A DNA stretch of 9,118 bases from Flavobacteriales bacterium UBA7325 (GTDB taxonomy: Bacteria; Bacteroidota; Bacteroidia; Flavobacteriales_D; Crocinitomicaceae): assembly GCA_002471375.1 (NCBI GenBank), contig DKPV01000054.1, forward strand, positions 1 through 9,118, read 5' to 3'. Below the pieces are notes generated by a model, which was given only the letters and a program-made list of their open reading frames with translations, did no database searches and was not told where the DNA came from. This document shows positions 1 through 5,995 of this stretch, piece by piece. How positions within the stretch are numbered: the first letter of the stretch is position 1; every line of letters begins with the position of its first letter. The position numbers and the translations under genes were made by a program.

Positions 1-416
1 GCAGGAGCATCAATGTTTGGTTTTTCACTCTTGACGGCTACCTTTATTTTTTCAAGCTTTTCCTTATCCTCTTCTTTGAGCTCAGTTTTAGGAAATTCGT
101 ACTTGCCTTCATCCAATACTCCTCCAAGTTCTCCGTTGCTGTCTATGAACATTAAAGCCCTCGTTCCAGGCATGACATACATACCTTTGGCATTTTCATA
201 TCCTTCTACCTCGGTAAGAGAAATTCTTCGAACAAGTTCAGTAGGCATAACAGACCAGTTGTAATAACCAGCATATTCATTATTTGAATTTTCTGTTTTT
301 TCACTTTTTTCTTGAGTATTCGTGTTGGAGGATTTAACCTCTCTAGATTCACCACATTTATTGCAGAATTTTGCTTGGTCTGAAACTTGACTGCCACATT
401 TTTTACAAAACGCCAT
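1..416 (-). CDS. Zinc-ribbon protein with start of an SPFH/Band-7-like domain (3' end cut by window edge)
   Basis: The frame read leftwards from the ATG at 416 stays open for 138 codons to the window edge, so the C-terminus is missing. The protein begins MAFCKKCGSQVSDQAKFCNK, a classic CxxC-(11)-CxxC zinc ribbon with cysteines at 4, 7, 18 and 21. A low-complexity Ser/Asn/Lys/Glu linker (about residues 23-48) follows. Next comes a folded-looking stretch with MYVMPGTRALMFID and GGVLDEGKYEF. That pattern resembles the opening strands of bacterial SPFH/Band-7 proteins of the YdjI type, where a PGT.A.....G.....GKY motif is typical. This domain assignment is from memory and moderate. No signal peptide is seen. 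The gene is divergent from the zinc-ribbon gene at 466, with 49 bp between the starts, so the two probably share a control region. The N-terminal cysteines fix the start. Confidence 0.85.
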   Translation of the reverse strand, partial: MAFCKKCGSQVSDQAKFCNKCGESREVKSSNTNTQEKSEKTENSNNEYAGYYNWSVMPTELVRRISLTEVEGYENAKGMYVMPGTRALMFIDSNGELGGVLDEGKYEFPKTELKEEDKEKLEKIKVAVKSEKPNIDAP

Positions 417-465
417 TAATGTATTAATTTTAATTATTCAATTTGAAACTAATTTATATAAAATA
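417..465. promoter_or_regulatory. Divergent intergenic control region
   Basis: This is a 49-bp gap between two divergent start codons with only four G or C bases. It must hold promoter elements for both the minus-strand gene ending at 416 and the plus-strand operon starting at 466, unless transcripts start inside the opposing genes. No Shine-Dalgarno sequence precedes either ATG; the A/T-rich leaders fit translation initiation in Bacteroidota. TCAATTTG at 438-445 is an imperfect match to the Bacteroidota -7 consensus TAnnTTTG, without a clear -33 TTTG partner, so no promoter is called exactly. Confidence 0.45.
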
Positions 466-2505
466 ATGAAATATTGTCCGGTTTGTAGCACGGAATACGG
501 TAATGAGTTTTTCTTTTGTGAAAATGATGGGAACAAACTAGAAGAAAAGCCTGACGCTTCTAGTGATTTAAATATAGGAGATAAGAATATAATTTCGGGA
601 GACCTGAACCTATCCAAATCCGTATCGCAATCTGGTGGTGAAAACTTCGGGGGAGATACCAGTCTTTCACTCGGTGATAAAAATATCATTTCAGGAGACA
701 TCAATGTCGAAAACACAACAAATATTGATAAGGTGATCATTAATAAGGATGACACCAATCAGGTGGTTACGTGTGCTTCGAGTGGAAGAAGTATCAGAAT
801 CATTGAGAGTTTTCAGTGTAAAAAATGTAATCAGCGGTTTCATAATGATTACCTTGAAAACAGTTCAGGGCAATGTCGCTTTTGTGAGGCTGAAGATCAA
901 AATGTTCAAGAAGGCAGATTAAAAGTAATGATCACAGAACGTCTTTCGGACATGGTAATCGATGAGCAAGAGTTGCTTGAGCTGAAAAATTTCAGCCATT
1001 CCGTAGGTTATTCTGAAGACCAACTCGAACAGTTAATTTTAGATATCAAGAATGAGCTCATCAAAACATCAGGGGAGGTTCTATCTGATTATGAGCAAGA
1101 TTTACTCAAGTTATCAAGGGTGTATTTTGATTCCTTTAACATGAGTAAATTGAAAGAGTCCATTAGTCAGCTGTATCCAAAATTTAAATCTCAATCGGAA
1201 GTTCGTTGGTACTATTTTCTCTCCCATGCTCTAGTTGATGAATCGGAATTTCAAAAAATTCAGGATGCAATCAATTATGATGAAGCTGAATTGTTTAAGG
1301 CAGATTATTTCAATGGCATTCATAGTCTAAATCTTCATAGTGCATCAAGCGCACTCTCCAAATTAAACACCTCTTTTTCTGCACACCCTTTTCCTAAGCT
1401 AATGCAATTTGATCTTGAGCTTCATAAGTTTTTAGGAAATCCATATTCGGAGGATGAATTTGGAAAACTCCAACAGGTTTTACCTGGTTTTTTAAAACAG
1501 CAGATAAAGTTTGAATCTTATCCATTCGAAGAAGGCCTACAACGCTTTTTTCAGGGTCTATATGTTCTTTTATTTAAAATGCCCCTAAAATCACTTTTTG
1601 ATCATAACGTGTTGGCCGGACTTAAACAAACTTCTGAATTTGGATACAATCGTTTTATTGCGAGTAGTTTCTGGAAAAATAGTTTAAAAAGTCAAAATGA
1701 GATTTACCGAATACTAAAGGTTTCTGGAAATGATAAAAAGGTCATTGAGATTTGTAAAAAGCCTTTGCTTCAGGCACTCACTGAATTTAAATCAGGAAAA
1801 CTAGACGAAATAGTGAACTCTGATGAATTTAAACTAAAGGAACTTGATCCAAAAATTAAAAATTCATTTGAGCAATCTTTTATTGAATCTAAAAGAATAT
1901 TTAATCTTGAAAAGACCATACCTTTCACGGACATTCTTATCGATAACGCTGGGGGGACTTCAGTCCCTATCTCGTTAAAGTTTAAGATGGTATACAAGGT
2001 AAAGGACTTGAAAATTGCCGCAGAAGCATTTGCAGATAAAGTTCAGCTTGGTTCTTCGGATATTCAGCGTCTTGCTGATAAATTATTCTTGGATAAGTTA
2101 CTTAGTAATTTTGGACGAGTCATGAGCTCAATGCAAGTTAAAATAGATCAATTAAGTTCCAAAACATCGGATTTTGAACAAACATTTTTGGAATTGAATG
2201 CAGAGTCTTTTTTACAAAATTATGGATTGGAACTTCGAGAATTCGAAGTCATAAGACTTACTCCGGATAAAGAGTCAGAAGGATATAGAAAAGCAATAAA
2301 TGCAGGAAAACCTCCAGTTTTATCTGCTTCTAACAACATGTATCATATGAATATAAATAACGTGAATTACGGTCCATACTCAGTACAACAATTGTCGGAA
2401 ATGATATCCTCGGGGCAGTTTACACGGGAGTCTATGGTATGGTGCGAAGGTATGGCCCAATGGGATGCAGCAGCGAATGTAATCGATTTAAAACAACTCT
2501 TTTAG
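466..2505 (+). CDS. Multidomain zinc-ribbon / TerB-like / SPFH-like / GYF_2 protein
   Basis: The 679-residue protein is probably cytoplasmic, since no signal peptide or membrane segment is seen. Residues 4-21 form a zinc ribbon with C4, C7, C18 and an Asp at 21 in place of the fourth Cys. Residues 34-95 hold a polar Gly/Asp/Asn-rich segment in which GDKNIISGD occurs twice (38-46 and 70-78), which could be a short beta-solenoid-like repeat. A second CxxC...CxxC module follows (C118, C121, C137, C140, with C103 nearby). Residues about 150-235 are helical and acidic and resemble TerB-like domains. Residues about 485-600 (IPFTDILIDN, VPISLKFKMVYKVKD, LREFEVIRLTP) resemble the later half of an SPFH/Band-7 domain. 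The last ~55 residues, with GPYSVQQL and MVWCEGMAQWD, are a GYF_2 (DUF4339) peptide-binding domain. The function is unknown. A scaffold or stress-sensing role is inferred from these domains. The start follows directly from the zinc ribbon. Confidence 0.9.
   Translation: MKYCPVCSTEYGNEFFFCENDGNKLEEKPDASSDLNIGDKNIISGDLNLSKSVSQSGGENFGGDTSLSLGDKNIISGDINVENTTNIDKVIINKDDTNQVVTCASSGRSIRIIESFQCKKCNQRFHNDYLENSSGQCRFCEAEDQNVQEGRLKVMITERLSDMVIDEQELLELKNFSHSVGYSEDQLEQLILDIKNELIKTSGEVLSDYEQDLLKLSRVYFDSFNMSKLKESISQLYPKFKSQSEVRWYYFLSHALVDESEFQKIQDAINYDEAELFKADYFNGIHSLNLHSASSALSKLNTSFSAHPFPKLMQFDLELHKFLGNPYSEDEFGKLQQVLPGFLKQQIKFESYPFEEGLQRFFQGLYVLLFKMPLKSLFDHNVLAGLKQTSEFGYNRFIASSFWKNSLKSQNEIYRILKVSGNDKKVIEICKKPLLQALTEFKSGKLDEIVNSDEFKLKELDPKIKNSFEQSFIESKRIFNLEKTIPFTDILIDNAGGTSVPISLKFKMVYKVKDLKIAAEAFADKVQLGSSDIQRLADKLFLDKLLSNFGRVMSSMQVKIDQLSSKTSDFEQTFLELNAESFLQNYGLELREFEVIRLTPDKESEGYRKAINAGKPPVLSASNNMYHMNINNVNYGPYSVQQLSEMISSGQFTRESMVWCEGMAQWDAAANVIDLKQLF
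577..699 (+). repeat. Intragenic duplicated GDKNIISGD motif
   Basis: The nine-residue motif GDKNIISGD is encoded at 577-603 and again at 673-699, 96 bp apart. It is followed by LN and IN respectively. The two copies are identical in protein but differ at several third-codon positions, so the repeat is old or selected at protein level and is not a recent DNA duplication. It sits between the first and second zinc-binding modules. Confidence 0.8.
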
Positions 2506-2506
2506 T

Positions 2507-3067
2507 ATGAACGTATGTAAGAAATGCCACAAAGTATATGATGAGAAATCACAATTTTGTGAGGAGTGCGGAGAGACACTGGTTCAGAACACAGCTGATG
2601 TTTTTCAGTGCGATAAATGTTATAAATTATTTATAGATTCGGAATTTTGCCCGAATGACGGTCAGCAACTTAAAATTTATAAGCGAAATCTTGAAAGTAA
2701 TCAAATAGAAATTAGAAATGTTGAGCAATATACGGTTCAAATTGCAACCGAGCCAATGTTACTGAACATGGATGAATTTATAAATTGTGAACCATCATAC
2801 ACTGGTGCCGATTCAAATGATTTTATGACGTATTTAAATGAAAATATGTTTCACGACATCGAGTCATTTATTGACATAAACGAATCTAATTTGGAGGATT
2901 CTACAAAAGATATACTTTGGAATCTTGAGGATCATCCAAATGGAGAGGATGTTATTTATGATAGTCGCAATAAGTATGGTAATATGTGGCATGAATTGGG
3001 TAAAACCAATCCTGATTTTCGAAAGAATGGGGGATTCGAGACTTATGAAACCACAAATAATGACTGA
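2507..3067 (+). CDS. Small acidic protein with two N-terminal zinc ribbons
   Basis: The 186-residue protein opens with a zinc ribbon with four cysteines (C4, C7, C18, C21). A second follows at 35-51 with C35, C38, C48 and an Asp (FCPNDG) at the fourth position, the same CxxC...CxxD form as the upstream gene's first ribbon. The remaining ~130 residues are acidic, rich in Asn, Asp and Glu, and match no family I recognise. A short conserved-looking tail contains NKYGNMWHELGKTNP. No membrane segment or signal peptide is present. The ATG lies one base after the upstream stop codon (TAG at 2503-2505), so translational coupling is likely. The protein probably works with the 679-residue partner. Function not assigned. 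Confidence 0.85.
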   Translation: MNVCKKCHKVYDEKSQFCEECGETLVQNTADVFQCDKCYKLFIDSEFCPNDGQQLKIYKRNLESNQIEIRNVEQYTVQIATEPMLLNMDEFINCEPSYTGADSNDFMTYLNENMFHDIESFIDINESNLEDSTKDILWNLEDHPNGEDVIYDSRNKYGNMWHELGKTNPDFRKNGGFETYETTNND

Positions 3068-3072
3068 TTAAT

Positions 3073-3543
3073 ATGAAAATTTTCTTTTTACACGGGCTTG
3101 AAAGCAACAACCAGTCTACGAAAGTTGACTTCATGAGAGCTTTAGGACATGATGTTAATGCTGAATACATGGACTACAGAAAGGTCTTGGATCTTTATGC
3201 AAAAACACTGAACAGTATCATTGATTTTAACCCTGATCTGATCGTTGGATCAAGCATGGGCGGATATTTTGCCTATCATTTGGGGACGCACTATAAGACG
3301 AATTTACTTTTATTGAACCCAGCACTTCCAAACCGAACATTCAACCCACCCATTTTACCTGACGGAAATGAGAAATCCAAAATCTGGGCATTGGTAGGTG
3401 AAAATGATATCGAAGTTGACCCTATAGCAAATGAAGAGATTTTAAAAAGGGCAGGAGCGAAGGTGCAAATTGGAGATCATGGACATCGTACACCGAAAGA
3501 GGTGTTTGCGCCCTTTTTTAAAGAAGTTATTGCAGAGTTTTAA
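3073..3543 (+). CDS. YqiA/RBBP9-like small alpha/beta hydrolase
   Basis: The 156-residue protein matches the compact alpha/beta-hydrolase fold of YqiA/YcfP (UPF0227) and RBBP9-like proteins. The first strand and oxyanion loop are MKIFFLHGLESNN (HG at 7-8). The nucleophile elbow is GSSMGGY, with Ser61 as the expected nucleophile. After NPAL (82-85) the acid is probably Asp112 in GEND, and the base His136 or His138 in GDHGHRTP. It is shorter than typical YqiA (about 190 residues) and has almost no cap domain. YqiA has esterase activity toward short acyl esters, but the natural substrate is unclear. The gene starts 5 bp after the zinc-ribbon gene, and a strong terminator follows. It is therefore the last gene of the operon and may act on a product or modification linked to it. 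Confidence 0.85.
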   Translation: MKIFFLHGLESNNQSTKVDFMRALGHDVNAEYMDYRKVLDLYAKTLNSIIDFNPDLIVGSSMGGYFAYHLGTHYKTNLLLLNPALPNRTFNPPILPDGNEKSKIWALVGENDIEVDPIANEEILKRAGAKVQIGDHGHRTPKEVFAPFFKEVIAEF

Positions 3544-3592
3544 GATCCTCTAAAAAGTTTGAACTCTTTCCTGTCAGGGTCACTCTATTAGA

Positions 3593-3628
3593 AGCCAATT
3601 AACTATTTATTAGTTGATTGGCTTTTTT
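3593..3628 (+). terminator. Rho-independent terminator of the zinc-ribbon/hydrolase operon
   Basis: The left arm AGCCAATTAACTA (3593-3605) pairs with TAGTTGATTGGCT (3611-3623) around a 5-nt loop, giving a 13-bp stem with one G-U wobble. A run of T to 3628 follows directly. It lies 50 bp after the hydrolase stop codon and closes the operon. Confidence 0.9.
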
Positions 3629-3901
3629 GCTTCCCCACATACTCCCTACAAATGTTAAATAATAGATGGTTTTCACTTGAAAAAATTCGCAATTATTTAT
3701 TATCCCAATATTACACGAGTACATGGTGGTAATCTCATTGGAAAAAATAAATCTCCACAAAAAATAGCATCTATGACGTATAGCCTACTTATATTCCGTA
3801 TAAACGTAATAAAACATTAGTTAAGATTATATACAAGTTATATGCAATTACATACAGAATTTTTATATTGTCCCTTTAATTAAAACTTAACTGCTACTAT
3901 T
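3629..3901. other. AT-rich leader without a gene
   Basis: This stretch lies between the terminator and the next start codon. It has no ORF of useful length on either strand; the longest ATG-led frame noticed is about 15 codons at 3774. It should contain the promoter for the membrane protein at 3902. TATATTG at 3864-3870 is one base short of the Bacteroidota -7 motif TAnnTTTG, so no promoter is placed firmly. The only clear structure is the tandem repeat listed separately. Confidence 0.5.
3827..3858 (+). repeat. Three imperfect 11-bp tandem repeats upstream of the membrane protein
   Basis: TTATATACAAG (3827-3837), TTATATGCAAT (3838-3848) and TTACATACAGA (3848-3858) are imperfect head-to-tail copies at 10-11 bp spacing. 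They sit 44-75 bp upstream of the ATG at 3902. Tandem repeats at one helical turn are typical of operators for OmpR-like dimeric response regulators. That role is inference, and AT-rich sequence can produce such repeats by chance. Confidence 0.4.
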
Positions 3902-5407
3902 ATGAATCCAGACGAAAAAGATCTAGAGAAAGAAAGGCTAGAATTAGAACGACAAAAATTTGAACACGAAAAGAACAAAAGCCAAACTTCTCCTTCGAAG
4001 TCCAGCAGTGGAAAAACGACAATTGGAGACATTGTTGGTTATGTATGTTCAGCAGTTCTAATCATTTCTGTTTTTCTACCATGGGTTGCCTCAAGAAGCA
4101 GTTTCATGGGATCTTCAGCCAGCGCCTCTGCAAATGGTATTCAAGTTGGACACGGATTTATAACCCTTCTTTGTGCAATATCAGCAATAGTTTTAATTGC
4201 TATGAAGAAGAAATGGGCGCTAATTCCTATTGGAATTGCGCTATTAGATTCAATTGCCGTTATAGCAGGTGTCGGTTCGTTTTCATCAAGTAGCTATGGT
4301 GCAAGTGTAAAAGCTGGATTTGCGCTAGGACCAGTTGTGGTATTTATCGCATCTTCCGTTATGATTGTATCTACTCTTCTAAGAGATAAAAAAGCTGGTG
4401 GGTCGGGTGATCTAATGGCTTTTATGAAGAAGTATAAATTTGAATTGCTACTTGTTCTTTTCCTAATCCTGTTGTTCATTCCTATTCTTACTGGAGACTA
4501 TAATCTTAGGAAATTCAAAGACCTTTTAACAGCGTTATTCTTTGGTGTTGCAGCTCCCGCAGGAATACTTTTCACTCTAAAGCTAAAGCGATCTCTCATT
4601 CCTTTTATACCACTGGGCATATTTTATATAATAGCCTATGCTGTTTCATATAGTCCAGATGAAATGGATTATCTCTATTATGGAATGATCGATCAAAAAT
4701 CATCAACGGCTACTTTCATATCACTAGCCTTTACTAAAACTGTAACGTGGTTCAACATCATTTTTTACGTTGTACTATTAATAATACTTATACAGGAAGT
4801 TTGGGAAAAGAAGGAGTTAAAAATTCTACCAGAGCAACTAACTAAGTATTTGCGCTTTATTACACCAAAACTCTATTACCCTATCCTGTTCGGTCCTTTT
4901 TTATTATTAGCGTTTTACAACGTTTTAACCAAACATATTACAACAGGTGAAGAGAGTGCTGTCTTCTATGAATCGACGGAAAAAATAGCGGGTAATTGGT
5001 ATTTTGTTAATTCAGATACTACCGACGTTTACCTTTTACAAATCATTGATTCAAATACCGACCCTTCAATGACATGGCCTGAGAGAATTGCAGAGCAGGA
5101 TGCAGGTCCGGATTTTAGCGGAGAACTTTCTGTTTATTACCAATATCAACTGCTGGAGTTTGATCAAAAGATAATGGGAGGTAATTCAGAATACACAGCT
5201 CAATATGATGAATTGCTAGCATTTCCTTACTCTTTTAGCGACAGTTTAGTTGTACTGAACACTCAAGAAAAGAAAATGGAAATTGAGCTTACAATGCCTA
5301 ACACTAAAAAGGGTAAATATCTTTGCATCAATAGCCGTGATGATATTCAGAAAATCTATGATGAGAAACAAAGAAGAATAATCGCTGCAGAACAGGCCAT
5401 GTATTAA
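3902..5407 (+). CDS. Polytopic membrane protein of unknown function with charged N-terminal helix
   Basis: This 501-residue protein is not recognised as a named family. Residues 4-26 form a highly charged helix (KDLEKERLELERQKFEHEK) likely to be a coiled coil on the cytoplasmic side. A Ser/Lys linker follows, then about nine hydrophobic segments: roughly 42-63 (with the FLPW motif common at the end of first helices in small four-helix membrane proteins), 83-101, 105-125, 139-159, 180-196, 207-225, 231-249, 282-298 and 324-342. Residues about 346-501 form a soluble, acidic, Tyr-rich domain, followed by a charged C-terminal helix. The first four segments resemble a self-standing module, so the gene may be a fusion. 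It stands after a long leader and ahead of a broken small ORF 12 bp downstream. No catalytic motif is seen. Confidence 0.8.
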   Translation: MNPDEKDLEKERLELERQKFEHEKNKSQTSPSKSSSGKTTIGDIVGYVCSAVLIISVFLPWVASRSSFMGSSASASANGIQVGHGFITLLCAISAIVLIAMKKKWALIPIGIALLDSIAVIAGVGSFSSSSYGASVKAGFALGPVVVFIASSVMIVSTLLRDKKAGGSGDLMAFMKKYKFELLLVLFLILLFIPILTGDYNLRKFKDLLTALFFGVAAPAGILFTLKLKRSLIPFIPLGIFYIIAYAVSYSPDEMDYLYYGMIDQKSSTATFISLAFTKTVTWFNIIFYVVLLIILIQEVWEKKELKILPEQLTKYLRFITPKLYYPILFGPFLLLAFYNVLTKHITTGEESAVFYESTEKIAGNWYFVNSDTTDVYLLQIIDSNTDPSMTWPERIAEQDAGPDFSGELSVYYQYQLLEFDQKIMGGNSEYTAQYDELLAFPYSFSDSLVVLNTQEKKMEIELTMPNTKKGKYLCINSRDDIQKIYDEKQRRIIAAEQAMY

Positions 5408-5419
5408 GAAGAGAAAGTA

Positions 5420-5527
5420 ATGGAGAATGACTACTTCTTCCAAGGGGTTTGGGAAGGCAAAATGAATAACAAACCATTGAAAATTGTAATTGATACTGCT
5501 ACCTCAAATCAGGTTTGCACACCTTGA
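5420..5527 (+). pseudogene. Front fragment of a small protein gene, cut off abruptly
   Basis: An ORF starts 12 bp after the membrane-protein stop codon behind a purine-rich leader (GAAGAGAAAGTA). It encodes 35 residues beginning MENDYFFQGVWEGKMNNKPL, then KIVIDTATSNQV, and then stops at TGA. The F.G.W.GK..NKPL.IVI pattern resembles the first two beta strands of small Bacteroidota proteins that normally run on for a hundred residues or more; this is from memory, not a search. No continuation in another frame matches such a protein. I infer that an insertion or deletion at about 5514-5527 removed the rest. It could instead be a genuine tiny protein. Confidence 0.45.
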
Positions 5528-5549
5528 GAACTGATCGTATTCTGGTACT

Positions 5550-5621
5550 AAAAGAGTGGGGACTTGCTATGTTGACGTGTTCTTTGACACTGCACCTAAC
5601 TGAGTCTTATTCCACTCTTTT
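5550..5621. repeat. Perfect 10-bp inverted repeat enclosing a foldable 52-nt interior
   Basis: AAAAGAGTGG (5550-5559) is the exact reverse complement of CCACTCTTTT (5612-5621). Inside, GACT (5561-5564) can pair with AGTC (5603-5606), and GTGT (5577-5580) with ACAC (5587-5590). Together they give a three-tier imperfect hairpin. A T-rich run (TTTTGTTCTTTCTTG) follows, so it could act as a weak terminator for the membrane-protein transcript or be a structured relic of an element end. Confidence 0.45.
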
Positions 5622-5720
5622 GTTCTTTCTTGTTTCTATTAAAAGTAATTGATTGCTAACTTAGGGCACCTATACTCTACCGCGGTTTCTTTTTCAGTGA
5701 ATTCAATTATCTTAAGGGAT

Positions 5721-5739
5721 GCGGCGATAGTATAGCCGC
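5721..5739. repeat. GC-rich dyad GCGGC/GCCGC
   Basis: GCGGC (5721-5725) and GCCGC (5735-5739) are complementary arms, with the 9-nt interior also largely symmetric (ATA opposite TAT). Only the centre and one base pair break the symmetry. It is the most GC-rich hairpin in an otherwise AT-rich window and is followed by the palindrome GAACGTTC. Confidence 0.5.
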
Positions 5740-5915
5740 CGAACGTTCCTAAAAAAACGAGCTACTGCTTTCCGCAGGCTTGCCTTCATGAAGAGCTACA
5801 TCTACCCGTGTCTCCAACACCGTTGGGCTATTGCATACAAATAGAGAAAAATCCGTTACCCCCCTGATGAACTAATAACCAAGGGAAACGTTCTGACTAC
5901 TTTGGAATAAGAATA

Positions 5916-5949
5916 ATCGTTTTATCTTAAATATTGATCAAAAAACGAT
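5916..5949. promoter_or_regulatory. Inverted repeat upstream of crtY-blh, possible operator
   Basis: ATCGTTTT (5916-5923) and AAAACGAT (5942-5949) are exact reverse complements with an AT-rich 18-bp spacer. The dyad ends 46 bp before the start codon of the carotenoid gene. The position suits an operator or leader hairpin, for example for a light- or redox-responsive regulator. That is inference; no regulator gene is in the window, and no clear TAnnTTTG promoter was found nearby. Confidence 0.4.
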
Positions 5950-5995
5950 ACTTTTAGTTGCGATAAGCAGAAATGTTCTTTCCAAGAGTAGCATC

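Larger units (their letters stand above)
5528..5995. other. Gene-poor segment of different composition, possible relic insertion
   Basis: No convincing gene is present over 468 bp. The core differs from its surroundings: 32 of 60 bases at 5761-5820 are G or C, far above the AT-rich genes on either side. On the minus strand there are short open stretches without starts, notably 5761 down to 5639 (40 codons ending INYF before two stops), which could be decayed coding sequence. CTTCATGAAG (5784-5793) and GAACGTTC (5741-5748) are perfect palindromes, and larger dyads are listed separately. The segment begins where the small ORF at 5420 breaks off. It may be a remnant of a mobile element or a structured RNA; no transposase motif supports either. 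Confidence 0.4.

Noticed and set aside
13..264. Open frame on the plus strand (83 codons)
   Set aside because: It is a low-complexity Ser/Leu-rich shadow antisense to the zinc-ribbon/SPFH-like gene, with no motif of its own.
206..397. Open frame on the minus strand (63 codons)
   Set aside because: It lies wholly inside the partial zinc-ribbon gene on the same strand in another frame. The zinc-ribbon frame has clear cysteine motifs and stays open to the window edge.
5639..5761. Minus-strand open stretch of 40 codons called as a gene
   Set aside because: It has no start codon, is bounded by stops on both sides and matches nothing I can name. It is kept only as a possible relic in the description of the island.
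5594..5828. Second attC-like site from ACCTAAC (5594) to GTTGGGC (5822)
   Set aside because: The 235-bp span is too long for a normal attC, and no cassette ORF is attached to it.
5938..5955. TACTTTTA as a Bacteroidota -7 promoter for crtY-blh
   Set aside because: It matches 7 of 8 positions of TAnnTTTG, but the only upstream TTG is about 12 bp away instead of the usual 19-21, so it is not called.
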